Shown piece by piece: positions 11,635 through 24,535 of a stretch of 64,000 bases of DNA (positions are counted from its first letter, which is position 1; each line of letters starts with the position of its first letter). The notes under the pieces were generated by a model. The model made no database searches, had not been told where the DNA came from, and saw only the letters and a program-made list of their open reading frames with translations. The stretch is from positions 1,178,001-1,242,000 of the forward strand of contig CALYLX010000111.1 of assembly GCA_944990035.1 (NCBI GenBank). Direction: 5' to 3'. This DNA comes from Clitopilus passeckerianus. Lineage: Eukaryota; Basidiomycota; Agaricomycetes; Agaricales; Entolomataceae. Made by a program: the position numbers and the translations under genes.

Positions 11635-13118
11635 GTGCCACCTTGATCGCTGATGAGGAGATTATTTTGGCCCTTGGCCCTTGTGTTACGTTTTACTTGT
11701 GGAATGAATGAATGATTCATCGAGCGGACCGACGGGCAAGGATTAACGTGTGGACAGGTACAGATCGTAGATTCCAGATTTCTATGTTTCATATAATCCA
11801 TCTCGGGCCATGCAAGTTAGCGCGAATTGCTTGATTGAAATTCTTACACAGGTTGGTTATTGGGAAGTTCGGAAACAAGCCAAGCTCGAGCCTACCACAA
11901 AGGAGGCATTCTATGAGTGAGATAACAAGACATGAGAACTACCCGGTTCTATCAACTGACCTGCGAGACTGGCAGGAAGAACCATAAAGCTGTCATGTTT
12001 CAGAGAAATGAATATGGTTTAAACTAGAGAAGCTTGAAGTATGACGCAAATATTTGCAAGATGTTCCCGGTGAGATGGGAGTCAGGCAGTTTGGCATACC
12101 CCATCACGTCTACTTTCAAGTCCTCGCTTTCACACATCTGTCAGTACGGGCCGCGGGGTGCACAACAGACCATCTGGCTGCAGAAGATTGTTTATATAGG
12201 CATAACGGCTTTCGGAGTCCGTCTTAGTCGAAGAATTAACTGGCCACATGAGCTCGAGGCCCGAGGGACTCAATAATTTGGGCCGCAGAGGACCGTAGGC
12301 GAACGCCAATTTGGGGTGTTCAGTTCCGGAGCATTGGCAACTCTTGTGGAGCGGCGAAAAAGAGGGCAGTTGTGCGTTGGTGCGTAGTTGGAGCTGACAA
12401 GGTTTCGGGCGTACTAACAAGCGCTCAGACTACGGTCCCAAGCGCGGCCGCGGGAGTGGCATCGGGTGGAAGTTCCTGGGCATTCCATAGAGAGCTCATA
12501 ATTTTGTGGGCACCTACACATTCCTCAAAATATTGAACCCCAGATACGATGAGGGATGGAATCAAGAACCAATGGTCATCTCGGGTAAGACGAGGGTAAC
12601 AGAGACGTCGTTAAGTCGAAGGTAGAATTGGCTTGAGAATTTACCCCCAGCCCATTTTTGATCAGCATCACGCCTGAAGCGCAGGGTTCTGGTTGGGGGT
12701 TGGACAAAGTAGATGGCTCGGGAGATTGGGGCCGTCACAATCGGTGGGTTGCGTTACCATGATGCCTTCGGTCTTCGGAAAAATAGAGGAAGAATGTTAA
12801 ATTCGACTAGGCATTTATTAATGGTCCGCCCACCGGGAAACTCAGAAACATTTGGGCCAAAAGTGCAGATAATCGGATTTGCTGGGATCCATGCATGAGT
12901 TTGGCGGTGCTATAAGCACGCTGGATTGGGAAAAAGATCAGGAACAAACAAGAGCATACACGTGTCAGTACTCGGAACACGAAATTCCATTCCGCCGCCG
13001 TCAACTAGTAATACTAAGAAACCCATATTTCTTACGAAAAAGCCCTCCGTTTGGTATATAAGGCTGTCTTGAGGAACCATGGGACGCTGGCTCGCGGTTG
13101 ACCCGCAATTTCTGGCCC
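11635..13118. other. intergenic, about 1.5 kb without a recognisable gene
   Basis: Only short, unconvincing ORFs are present on both strands and I see no repeats or transposon termini. A TATA-type sequence lies at its right end. Confidence 0.45.
13055..13062 (+). promoter_or_regulatory. TATA box of the methyltransferase gene
   Basis: TATATAAG at 13055-13062 lies about 60 bp before the chosen ATG at 13119. An out-of-frame ATG at 13079 opens a 27-codon reading frame; it would lie very close to, or upstream of, the transcription start. Confidence 0.5.
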
Positions 13119-14550
13119 ATGCCATATTATTCATTTCACTCTCTGGCTCCGCACCCAGGTAGCTCTCCTGCGGCTGAGGAAAGTGACGCTCAGTCGACAA
13201 CTCCTGGGACGCCGTTCAGCTCCTCTGCTAACGCTGATTCCGGCTCACTTACTTCGTATGAGGTCTCGAATGGTTCCGACTCGCCCACACCATCTGTCTT
13301 ATCTTTATCCGGCTCCATGCGGGGGCTTGCTTTCAGGGAGGAATTCGGGCGAGGAGTCAATAACTATTCAGATGTTTATCGTTTGCCTGCGGATGATGAG
13401 GAGGTTGATCGGTTAGGTGCGTTTTTGTGATTCCTATTTCTATCGACAGTGGGGCTTATCCATGTTTTAGTCAAACAACATATTCTCTTCCGAGAAATTA
13501 TGGGAAACTATCCTATATCGATCTACCAAGTTATGGCCATCACAACTCCCGGACAACAAAAGACATGCTTGGACCTTGGTTGTGGTAGTGGAAGCTGGTG
13601 TGTTGAAATTTGCTCGACTGTATCTCAGCGTCCCCTGAAGGCACCATAGGCTCTTCGACTTCGCCCGCGATTTCCCCGATGCCAATGCTGTTGGCGTTGA
13701 CCTGGTCCCTTTGAACCATGTGTACGAGGTTTTACATCTGATTGTGGACTCTTTTTGACGTTGGAAAACAGAGACCTGCCTTCGAATTGCAGGTACGACT
13801 TACATCAAGCATCATTTCCACCTTAAGCTCACCTGCCTCATAGAAGCGAGGTGGACGACATTAATCTGGGCCTCGACCACTTTTACGGCGCTTTTAATAT
13901 TGTTCATGCGCAAATTATCGCATCTGGCGTGAGTATGCCCATCCTATATCCCACGTACTCCTTTTGAATGCCGCCTTCTTTCAAACCAGATCAAGGATTA
14001 TCAAAGCCTCATCAACAGCATAAGCCGAGTACTCCGTCCCGCAGGCCTTGTTATTCTCGTGGAATGGGACTTCTGCCTCCACGATGTTAATAAGAAAAGA
14101 ATCGAGGATGCCCACCAACTTGTGTCACCTTGGTGGGCAAGATGGATCGCATTTGCTCGCATTGCGATTCGGAATCTTGGTGGGACACTTGATGTCACCG
14201 AAGATACTCTTGATTGGATACATGCCAACCCTTTCTTCGAGGATATCGTTTGCGAAGAGTTTTGGATACCCGGATGCCAGTGGGACCAAGCTGATGAGCA
14301 ACACCTACGGATTGGAGCCCAGATGCGAGATGATATTGTGGTCTGTCCCCTTTAGTGCTGTTTGCGTCCTCTAGTTGACCTTTCTTAGAACTTCATCAGA
14401 GCAGGGCGTACACTACTACTTGGAAGTGGCCTTCAGGAATCCGTGGTTGATGAACTTCAGCTAAAAGCTATAGAGGAATTAAGCGACAACGGATTCCCTC
14501 ACTATGTTAGAGTGCAACGCGTACATGCTCGCAGGAAGTCCGTCATTTGA
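13119..14550 (+). CDS. SAM-dependent methyltransferase (fungal LaeA-like/TAM type)
   Basis: Seven exons (13119-13416, 13471-13597, 13650-13721, 13772-13792, 13844-13928, 13990-14340, 14389-14550) encode about 371 residues. A disordered Ser/Thr N-terminus precedes the class I fold. Motif I is CLDLGCGSGSW, then FARDFPDANAVGVDLVPL with the acidic residue after strand 2, then SEVDDINLGLDHFYGAFNIVHAQ and LRPAGLVILVEWDF. Exon 4 is only 21 nt, and the frame works only if the preceding donor is GTACGA at 13722. The substrate cannot be told. Members range from LaeA-like regulators to small-molecule methyltransferases. The stop lies downstream of a possible SKI2 start. Confidence 0.75.
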
Positions 14551-17500
14551 TACTCTCGTCGGGCCATCGAACCACCTTTCACTTCTTCCGTACATTCCCC
14601 ACCTTTCATATGATTATGAGCATATCCATACACGTTGGTTATCGCAGTAAGTAGTTTTACTGATTTATTACGTTTAGTTTACAAGTAAAGCAATGGAATA
14701 ATACACGGAATCCATTTGTGCTACCTCTCTTTATCATCCATCAAAGCTGTGGCAGTGCCAGAGTTTGAGGGCTTCCTGAATGTCTGCAACATGGACGTCG
14801 AAAAACAACGGCAGCTCATACAGAAAATCGTGAACCCGAAGCCTGAAGATGCAAAAAGATTACTCGAGGAACTTGGACTCGCCGGAATACCAAGCCGGAA
14901 AGTGATTCATCAAGAGATCGAGCGCAAGCTACTGCTTCCTCGAGGGAAACTGCCTGATCACTGGCTTCCATCTTATCAAGTGTGCGGCCTCTCAGGTTCG
15001 CGTAAATCCACGTCACATCTGACTTTCATGCTGTTCTAGCCACTGGGACCACGAGATATCTATTCCTTCGCTTTTACAAATTGAACCTTCACCCCCACCC
15101 ACATCTGTCTCTTTTGTACGAGCTGGAATCGAAGGAAAGGTCACAGGCTATGTCGAGGTACTAAAGTCAAGCCATTCTGCTAAGCAAAAACGCTGATCCT
15201 TATCGTAAAGACGCCAAACCCACGAGCATCGTCTGGCCTGACGTCCACGTCGTTTGATCGTGCACCGGCACCTAGCAAGTCGTTTGTGCGGGGCAAGCCA
15301 GGATTTGTTCCATTCTGGCCAGGTGGTCTAGAAGATCCTGTCTTGGTTGGGGAGGCGTCAAGCCTTGGCGACGATACGAAAGGGCTTAGAACTGTCGCTC
15401 CGGGGCTGAGTCGCGGGCTGCGACTACCCGGAGAAACCATTGAAGACGAGGAGATATTAAGCCTGGAAGGTATACAGGCTACCCAGGTTCAATACGGTCA
15501 AGTGAGTTCCATTCAGTTATCAACCGCCCCGGCCATGTTGAGACCCTTTGGAAGAACTCGAATGCCTCTTACCCCGCAGATGAACAGCAAGAGCAGCCTC
15601 TGGTTGGCCAATCCACTGATATCGATGACCTTCTACCAACAAATGTACTACATTTTCAACCTTCATTCTTCTGATACAACGACTGAATGTTGGTAGGTAT
15701 CCCATCTTCGACCAACCAAAGTCTTAACACGCCTAAAACGCCTCAACATCCAAAAGAGAGATTGGGCCCATGAAATCAACGTTAGCACTCCACTTCACAA
15801 TTTCCATGAGCTGGTACCTGATATGGCGCACAAAGTTAGTATTTCCTGCACACTTAGGAAGATGGTTCTAACGTATGAGTAGTATCCATTCGAGCTGGAT
15901 ACTTTCCAGAAGCATGCCGTCTATCACCTTGAACTCGGTGAATCGGTGTTTGTTGCTGCTCACACCTCTGCCGGAAAGACTGTCGTTGCTGAGTATGCGA
16001 TTGCTCTTGCCGAGAAGCATATGACCCGGTATGCATCCCATTCGTGATTTTCACTAAAATGAACTTACAACTGTATCAGAGCGATATACACCTCGCCCAT
16101 CAAAGCACTATCCAACCAGAAATTCAGGGACTTCAAGCAGACGTTTTCTTCATCTTCCGTAGGCATCCTCACTGGGGATGTCCAAATCAATCCTGAAGCC
16201 AGTTGCTTGATTATGACCACCGAAATCTTGCGAAGCATGCTTTACAAAGGGGCTGACCTTATCAGAGATGTCGAATTCGTGATATTTGATGAAGTGCATT
16301 ACGTGAACGATGCAGAGGTCTGTCCCGTCCAGCTATGACTTTCAAGGCAGCTTTGACACCATGCGTAGCGAGGTGTCGTTTGGGAAGAGGTCATTATCAT
16401 GCTCCCCGACCACGTCAGTATCATACTACTGTCAGCCACTATACCCAATACGAAAGAATTTGCAGACTGGGTAGGGTGAGTCTTGGTGTATGCATCACCA
16501 GCCCGTCATTCCTCTTACATGCTGCCCAGACGGACGAAGAAGAAGGATATCTATGTCATCTCTACCGCCCAACGACCAGTTCCACTCGAGCACTATTTAT
16601 ACGCTGGGCGAGAGACCTACAAGATCGTAGATGCTCAAAGGCAATTCCTCGGTAATGGGTGGGTTACATCTGCACATAATGTATTGAACACAGCTTGATC
16701 CGGAAACAGGTATAAGGACGCTGGAGAAGCTCTGAGACGTAAACAAGACAAGGAGCGCGAAGCTGCCGGGTTGCCCCAGTACAACGTCTAGGCGCCAGAG
16801 CTGCAGCAACTGCCGCCCAAAGGGGTCAGCGAGGTGGCGGGCGTGGTGCTGCACCCCCAGCCCGTGGTCGAGGAGGGGGTGCAGCAAGATCACACCATCC
16901 AACGATCGACAAGAACCTCTACGTACACTTGCTGGGCCACCTCAAGAAGAAGGCGCTTCTTCCCGTCGTCATTTTCACGTTCTCTAAGAAGCGTTGCGAA
17001 GAAAACGCGAGCACACTGACGAACGCAGACCTCTGTACCTCTGTTGAAAAGAGCGAGGTACATGTAGCAGTAGAAAAGGCACTTTCGAGACTCAAAGGTA
17101 GGATTCGATCCTACTCCGAAGATTTGGTGCTGCCTTCTCAAAGTGTCACCGCCTAGGCTCCGACAAGAAGCTGCCTCAAATTTCCCGTATGCGCGACCTG
17201 CTGTCTCGCGGTATCGGTGTCCACCACGGTGGGCTCCTGCCGCTGGTCAAAGAACTTGTTGAGATTCTATTTGCTCGTGGTCTGGTCAAAGTCCTGTTCG
17301 CGACGGAGACATTCGCAATGGTAAAGCGTCTGCTCATGTTCCTTTCTGAACAGATATGCTAAGAAATTTGACCTAGGGCGTTAACATGCCAGCAAAATGC
17401 GTCGTATTTTCAGGCATCAGAAAGCACGATGGGCGAAGTTTCCGCGATATTCTTCCCGGCGAATATACGCAAATGGCTGGGCGAGCAGGACGGCGTGGCT

Positions 17501-19497
17501 TGGATCCTACTGGGACGGTCATCATCATTGCTAATGATTCTCTGCCAGAGGTATACAATGCATATATTTCAGTCTCATGGCTGATGCCAACTTTATATGC
17601 AGCAAACTACCTTGCACACGATGATCCTCGGAATCCCTGGAAAACTTCAGTCACAGTTCCGTCTAACCTATAACATGATCCTTAACTTGCTTCGAGTGGA
17701 AGCCCTCCGGGTGGAAGAAATGATCAAACGGAGCTTCTCCGAGAATGCATCTCAACGCTTGCTCCCTGATCAACAGAAGAAAGTCCTTGAGGTAACTACC
17801 CATTTTGTTCCCTGGACTTGCATCTGACCTGTCTTGCAGAGCGAAAAGGCGCTTTCGGCGCTCCAGGCATTGGAATGCAAAGTCTGCACAGCTGAGATTG
17901 GCCCATTCTATGACGATTCCTTCGAGATTATGAATCTGAACCAGGCACTATTGGAAATGGCAGCCAACCATCCTCAAGGAGTAAGATCCTTCTCGTCAGG
18001 CCGCGTGGTTATCCTGCGAGATGGCGTACGTAACTATCATGGTTGATTCTCTAAAACAGCTTAATTTGGATTTAGCACTTCAGAACCAATACTGCTGCGG
18101 TAATACTCAAGTCAGCGCCACTCCAGGCCACGGAAGATGGCCGCCTAGCCAAGATTAAAACATATTATATACTCGCCTTGGTAGATCCAGATACCAAGAC
18201 TGGAAAATATGGTAGAATTTTCGCCTCCACTTCGTCGCCTTTCAAAAGCCTGATGCCGTTGTAGATATAGAGCCAGACGCAATACCTCCGAGATGGCCTC
18301 CATCTCCTGAGTCCCTGCTTGTTGACGACGGCGTCTACGAGCTTCGGGCGGTCCCCCTGACAAGCATAATGATGGTGACCAACAGGACTGTGAAGGTTGA
18401 AGTTGAGAGTATTGTGGAGCACCACCGAATTTCTCGGATGAGGGAAGGCATCACAGCACTCCAGAGCCTGATCGGAGAGTGGATCGCCAGTCAAGCTATA
18501 CAGGAGAATGACTGGGGCCGAATGAGGGCTTTGGAGTTCCAGGAAATACTTCGGACCAGGGCATCCCTTGAAGAATGCCTAAAGAAGAGGTCTTGCGTTT
18601 TGTGCGGCACTTTCGATGACCATGTAAGCAGTGTTTTAATCGAACTCTGTGCTTGCTGACATCATTTGCAGTACAGAATAGTCCACGGTAGGAAGGTTTT
18701 GGAGGCCAATATAGCAAATCTGAAGATGGTACTATCGGACCAGAACTTGGAGCTCATGCCAGATTATGAGCAACGCATCGATGTTCTGAAGGATCTCAAG
18801 TTCATCGACGAGAACTCTACAGTGTTACTGAAAGGCCGGGTTGCATGCGAAGTACGTTCTAGATTCTCTTCGTTCAAGGGCTCATCTTATTTGGACGTTA
18901 GATCAATTCTGCGAATGAGTTGATTCTAACAGAACTCATCCTTGAGAATACTCTAGGAGCTTACGAACCGGAAGAAATCGTTGCCTTACTCTCGTGCTTT
19001 GTGTTCCAAGAGAAGACCGACGCGGAACCTGAGATTCCACCTCAGCTACAAGCTGGGCGAGATGCCATCATTGCAATAAGCGACAGGGTCTCCAGGGTTC
19101 AAGACTTCCACAAGGTCGCTGCAGAAGAATTCCGTTCTAATCTCAAGTTTGGCCTCGTTGAAGTAGTTTACGAATGGGCAAAGGGAATGGTGAGTTCACT
19201 TCTTGAAAGCAGAAATATGGTCCTCTGATAAATTTGCTAGCCTTTCGAACAAATAACGGAACTTACTGACGTCGCGGAGGGAACAATCGTCCGCACAATT
19301 ACAAGGTTAGACGAAACCTGTCGAGAAGTCAGAGATGCGGCGAGAGTGATTGGGGATGCGGAACTCTTTAAGAAAATGGAAGAATGTCAGATCAAGATTA
19401 AGCGAGATAGTAAGACTTCTTCCTTGACCTCCTCATTGAATATTTCCTAAATTTCTTGCCTTTCAAAGTCGTTTTTGCAGCCAGCTTATATTTCTAA
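14525..19497 (+). CDS. SKI2: SKI2-type DExH RNA helicase of the Ski complex
   Basis: Multi-exon gene with all helicase motifs: [15 protein letters not shown] (motif I, about 15960), [24 protein letters not shown] (motif II, about 16290), [28 protein letters not shown] (motif VI, about 17470), then [19 protein letters not shown]. The C-terminal DSHCT domain follows ([37 protein letters not shown]), ending FAASLYF. The Ski complex feeds mRNA to the cytosolic exosome. The N-terminus is unresolved: [13 protein letters not shown] at 14525 overlaps the upstream methyltransferase stop, and the next ATG is at 14791. At about 16775 the frame shifts after [10 protein letters not shown] missing C in the run at 16774-16777, or a 41 nt intron from GTAAAC, would restore it. 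Confidence 0.88.
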
Positions 19498-19636
19498 TGG
19501 ATACACTCGTGCACGTGGGTGACGCGTTTGACAGGCTTCCCAATTCATACCACAGTCTGTTTGTTACTGTTTGTAGTCCATGATTATCAGACGCTTGAGC
19601 AAGGTTCGCTCCTGCCTTCTTCCCGCTCCTGTCATT

Positions 19637-20847
19637 ATGGCAGCGAAACCTCAGACACCCGGTGATACCCAAGTTCTTGTCCCCGAATCTTTTCCAAACT
19701 TCTACTCGTCACCGTCTCCTTCCTCGCCCTCATCCAGAAAACGCAAATTCGAAAGTACAATTGACGATGACGGCTACTCTCAGGACTTTCCCGACTCATA
19801 TCACAAAACCAGGCGTGTCAACCCGCAGCGCCTTGCTGTGCGATTAGGCGCTGACCTAGTGGCTGAAATGGAGGAGTTGATTTATCCTGGTGCCAAAATG
19901 CCGACATTCGAGGTCAGAAAAGTGTTTCAAGAGAAGTACAATGTAGACCGAAGGCACATCTATGATTATTTTCATTCTCGAGGTACCTTCTGCTCTTATC
20001 ACCCAAACGTAGCTTATGTTCTCCATAGGCCTGCGTGTAGCGAAGGAAGACAAGCACACTAACTTGACAAGAGGAAGAATGGCGAAGGCATACCAAAAGC
20101 AAGCTCAAGAGGTAGGGGGTTGTGTGGATGTGCGTATACTCGTGTACTTATCATGTGTTCAAAATTCTCTCTTCACAGAATAAGCAGCAGGCCAAAGATG
20201 AGCCAGTGATGCCTCTGGTTACCAAACATTCCGATACAACTTCAAAGGAAAACACGCCTCTTCCCAACAAGGCAACCCCAGTCTCTATCACGGTGGCGAA
20301 GCCTCTAAGGAGTGTTACATTGAAATCTATTGGCTCTAGGAAAACCATACCTTTGCTACCGAGGCTTCCAAAAGGGCAATCTCGGCGCTGCTCAGGCCCA
20401 CTCCTCAAGGACGCTCCACCACCAAAGTTTTCTGTGTTCTCTCTCGATTGCCCTAGACTGTCCAATTCGGACGATGAATCTTGGGAGGAATTGCCTGGAG
20501 CCACGGACCAACCGCCCTCTCCGTTGCCTGACTTTACTCTCCCTGGAGACACCACAGAATCTTCGTTCTTGTCCAGTGACTCGTCTCTTGGCCAATTTGA
20601 TCTGGATCTCCCTTACGTCCCAGAATTCCTGAGTGATTTTGGTATAGACTTACCCTCTCACTACCTCTGCTCAGACTCTTTCGTCACCATTGCAGAACAT
20701 CGTCCACTAACGGCGAGTGAGCGAATGGAAATGTACAACATGATTCACAACAACATCGGGCCCCCGAATGGGATAGAGGAGAGCAAAGGGACATATCGCC
20801 CATATATGGAATACAGGATGAATGTGGTCGGGCCTGGATGCCTGTAA
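19637..20847 (+). CDS. homeodomain-like DNA-binding regulator
   Basis: Three exons (19637-19982, 20029-20111, 20179-20847), about 365 residues. A basic stretch (SSRKRKFES) is followed by RLGADLVAEMEELIYPGA...FEVRKVFQEKYNVDRRHIYDYFHSRGLRV, which reads as three helices with a homeodomain-like recognition helix (VDRRHIYDYFHSRG) split by intron 1. The rest is Ser/Pro/acid-rich, as in an activation region. An upstream in-frame ATG at 19580 is also possible. The DNA-binding role is inferred from the helix pattern; there is no named orthologue I can give. Confidence 0.6.
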
Positions 20848-20991
20848 CGGCAGGTATTTCAGTGGAAGGTACATCAAGCTCTCAGGACCCAGACACACTT
20901 TGCAAGCCCAGTTGGCTGCACCCGACTGCAATCACTGTTCAACTCCACGGAACCAAGGTCACAGGTTCGTGATAGCTAAGTTCATTCATGT

Positions 20992-22176
20992 TCAACGCTC
21001 GCCTCCGCGCTGGGTCAGCTCGGCGCATCCCACTTTTGATCGGGACAGGTGGGGGCTCAGCGATTCGTCGCATGCTGAGGCCAAGGCGGAGAGCGAGACT
21101 ATTGCCACTCCTGTCCTCGTGTTTTCCGGATGGGTTCCAGGACCTTTCCACCTGTCACGTTCGGATTCCACAAAGAGATCGGCTGCCTGGGATTGAGACG
21201 GCAGGTATGTTGGAGCATCGTACCCCATGGGAGAGTCCAAGGTCAAGGGTGATAGTAAGTCCTGAGGCGGTTGCTCGCGCACCCCCTTTTGATCGGGCTG
21301 GGGGGTCAGCGATTCGTCGCATGCTGAGGCCAAGGCGGACAGAGAGACGATGGGGATTCGTCGCTGGGGACGTGGTTGGTGGAGTGGAATCGAGGTCTGA
21401 ATCACAAGCTCCGGAGAGGAGGATGGAGAGGAACTAGGAGAGGAAAAGTTTGATAATGGACTGATTGGTGAGAAATTGTTTGATCGAAGAGTAGGAGCCG
21501 AATATTGAGTAGCATTGAAGTCTGAGAGGGTCGAAAGCGGCGGAAGTAGCGGTCGACCATTAGGAGAGGTGAGTATTTGAGAAGCTGGTTTCGGCGGGAG
21601 ATCGAATTCTAGAGGGAAATGGCCACGTCCGTCAAAGAAGGTGAATGGGGCTTCTGAACCGTAAATGTCGTAGTTCGCTTGTTCGGAATCTAAGGGATAG
21701 TGTACCGAGGAACCGTCGACGTCGAAGACAGTCGGACTGAATTGAAGAGAAGAACGTGATGCTGATACGGGTAATGATCCCAGTCGCCGAATAGAGTTTG
21801 GGTCCATTCTTGCCGTCGCTGGCGATAACGATGACGAGGTGGGCAAAGGGAGAAAGTATTGGTGGTTTGCATCGTGCATTGAGCTCAAATCCGGCCCCAT
21901 CTCGATATCTTCATCAAAACACAACCACTCGTTCATCTCGTTGTTGGTGATGTCAGAAAGGGGTTCAGGCACAGTGGAAGAAAGCTCGTGCAGGTGTTGG
22001 CCCTCGTTCCACGACGGCTGGGATGGCGTATTCCAGAATTTATAATGCTCGGACGAGGAGGCATTGAAGGCGGATCTTGTCTCTGGTGTTGTGTAATGCA
22101 TGTGAGATGATTCACCGCGTTTCGAAATTGTCGGCATATTAGCGGCTGCAATAGGCTCCGCAGTGATAAAGTCCAT
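20992..22176 (-). CDS. serine/proline-rich protein of unknown function with a duplicated motif
   Basis: Single open frame of 394 residues starting MDFITAEPIAAANM. I do not recognise a domain. The composition is rich in Ser, Pro and Asn with acidic patches, as in low-complexity regulators. The motif IVSLSALASACDESL occurs twice near the C-terminus, and the DNA carries the matching 34 bp direct repeat (21057-21090 and 21305-21338). It lies tail to tail with the homeodomain-like gene, 144 bp apart. A spliced extension at either end cannot be excluded. Confidence 0.5.
   Translation of the reverse strand: MDFITAEPIAAANMPTISKRGESSHMHYTTPETRSAFNASSSEHYKFWNTPSQPSWNEGQHLHELSSTVPEPLSDITNNEMNEWLCFDEDIEMGPDLSSMHDANHQYFLPLPTSSSLSPATARMDPNSIRRLGSLPVSASRSSLQFSPTVFDVDGSSVHYPLDSEQANYDIYGSEAPFTFFDGRGHFPLEFDLPPKPASQILTSPNGRPLLPPLSTLSDFNATQYSAPTLRSNNFSPISPLSNFSSPSSSPSSSPELVIQTSIPLHQPRPQRRIPIVSLSALASACDESLTPQPDQKGVREQPPQDLLSPLTLDSPMGYDAPTYLPSQSQAADLFVESERDRWKGPGTHPENTRTGVAIVSLSALASACDESLSPHLSRSKVGCAELTQRGGER
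21057..21338. repeat. 34 bp direct repeat pair inside a coding region
   Basis: An identical 34 bp unit is found at 21057-21090 and 21305-21338. Similarity continues leftwards for about 25 bp (GATCGGG...GGGG). Both copies encode the same protein motif on the minus strand. Confidence 0.8.
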
Positions 22177-24535
22177 GGGAGAAGCGGGCAGCCGGAAGAG
22201 TTGTCTATTATGGAACGAAGGGATATGTAAGACTGCTTGGGCGGAGGAAAGAGAATGGCGTTATATGGACGGCAGAATGGCGGCGATTATATCTTGAAAA
22301 TCGACCTCGCTTGTTCGTAACACCAAGATTTGACAGCAAAAGGCAGGAAAAAGCCTTAGTGATGCAATTCGGTAGACCTCCGTATGGTTGTGGGGCGAGA
22401 GAGGGAGCCCGTAGAACACAGTTTATAAGAGGGATGGCGGTCAGTGGCACAATGGAGGGGAGGTGCCGAACAAAAGGGAGCCAAGCTATAACCAGGAGAG
22501 GCTGAGTTTTATAAAAAACGGCGTTTGATCTGCAACAGTGGGAAGCTTCGCCAGTTGGACCAGCGCCGTAACAGCCTTGGACGGGACAAGGGCTGACATG
22601 GCCCATATTTAGTGTATGACGACGTGGATTAAGCCAGAAATCCATATTGCCGGAAGGCCCCCAGCCTGAGCCCCTGCGATCGGATGTGTGGCACCGCCAT
22701 ATCAGGTAAAATCACCAGCCTGTCGACCCTTGAAAAATGAATGGGTAACAGAAGAAGACCCGGTTGGTCTGAATCAGTCAAGTCTTAGAAGGTTCAAAGT
22801 ATGGAAGACACCTGTTTGTCGGTGAATCAACCTCATGGCCGTCAGCCTCGTTCACGCGGGTCTTCACAATTGCTGTATCTGTGCAGGAAAGGGCCTATGT
22901 GGCTCCAACCCCTCACCTTCTAACTGCTGTATTGCAGGCGTTCTAGCAAACAAATCCCATGATTGGCGACCACAACGGTGTTGTCGCATTTATGTAAAGA
23001 AAAAGATATACCCGGCGGATTGATGGAAGATCTCCAACTGACGCCGTTGCAGCACCATAGGAGTAAGGTGGACACCATTTTTTCCACAAAAATCGTTGCA
23101 TGGGCGACGCGCTAACTCGGAGGCCGTGTTCGATTCCACAATGTGTTCTTTACAAATATGTGGTTGCCACTGAACAATTTCTATTTAGGCAGAGTCATCT
23201 ATACTTGTGGGCCCTGTGCCCGCCTCAGGCCGCTCGCCTCTTTGTCACATCTTCCGAGCACTGGCACATCTATGTTATCTCGTCAGATCTATCTAGGGTA
23301 ACATCTGCATGAGTCCAAACTTAATGGTGGATAGATGTTGATCACAGAGGATACGATTACCTTGATAGCCCCACCGCGTACTCCTGTCGATCTGTCCTGA
23401 CCAGGCAACATCCTTGGTTTTCAAGGAACTCACACACCGTGGCTGCAGCGCAATCCGCATGGGTAGGGCAGTACAATACACGCTGCGCATTGATCATGCT
23501 ACGAAGGCTCATGCTGATCGTTCCACCGGTTTTCCCTCCTGCGGGAACTTGTCACCGAGCAAGCGCCAAGTGCTTGAATTGTCGAGAGAAAGCTGTTTTC
23601 TCTGGGTTTCTTTGATGCTTTCTCAGTGACCCAATTCAGTCCTTTGATCGGTGGAGCTACGACAACGCTCCCCTCTCAGGGGCAGCAATAGCAAAACCGC
23701 TCTTCGTAGGACATCGGTTCGCCATATGAGCGATACTGAGTATGAATGATCTACGATAATGACTTCGGGCGCATTAGCACCTAGTGGAACTTCATTCCGA
23801 AGCTTCTGGTTCCCTGAATAAGTATTCTCTGCGGACACTCGATCCGAAACTGTTAGCTCTGTTCGCAAATTCGCAGTGTTGGGAAATGAATGAGACTCGA
23901 GCAGCTGACCCAAAGCTGACCTCGAGAATGACCCTCCAGGGTGCTCGGAAATGAGGTCAACACCCTGTCATATTGCGAAACTGATATGAGGTGGTATTAT
24001 GTAGTGCCCGGTGGTGAGCACTGAGCATTGCTGGTCTCCGCGACTTGTGGCGTAGAAGGGTGAGGACGATCATACTTGCTGTCCATATTCCAATATAACG
24101 TACATCATTCACCACCAATCGACTCCTCTATCGTTTGGGAGGGGATTTATTCTCGCCATGGAGTAAATGGTTAGAACCATCACTGGTTTCATTAGATGTT
24201 ACAAACCCGAAAAAGAATGGAAGTTTTGAGTGAGGAAAAATTGAAACTCGAATGGACGAAGAACAACACGTTAAAACTACAGTAAGGGTGAAAACAACAG
24301 CGTAAAAGAAGGAGTAGGTTGTGATTACAGCAAAACAGCTGAGATGGGAACGCCAATGCCAATTGCGAAATACATGTCGCCAAAATCTGGATCCACAGTT
24401 CAAAATATCTGGAGGTTCGTTGGCACCCACATTCCACTGATGGATGTCATTTGACCGAAGAAAAGGGGAGCCCGCGGGGAAGTTTGTGGAGGAAAGGGGG
24501 AGGACAAGAGAAAAAATAGGGTTCGATTGAACTGT
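22177..24535. other. gene-poor stretch, 2.3 kb
   Basis: Head region of the 20992-22176 gene on its left (TATA-like TTTATAAG around 22420) and probable 3' UTR of the RRM-like gene on its right. Minus ORFs at 22208-22645 and 24128-24430 have no recognisable motifs and low-complexity composition. I found no transposon ends by eye. Confidence 0.45.

Noticed and set aside
22208..22645. 145-residue minus ORF upstream of the Ser-rich gene
   Set aside because: No recognisable domain, codon pattern not coding-like, lies in a promoter region.
23100..23145. Possible tRNA because of a GTTCGATTCC T-loop-like string
   Set aside because: No acceptor stem, D-arm or anticodon arm pairs around it.
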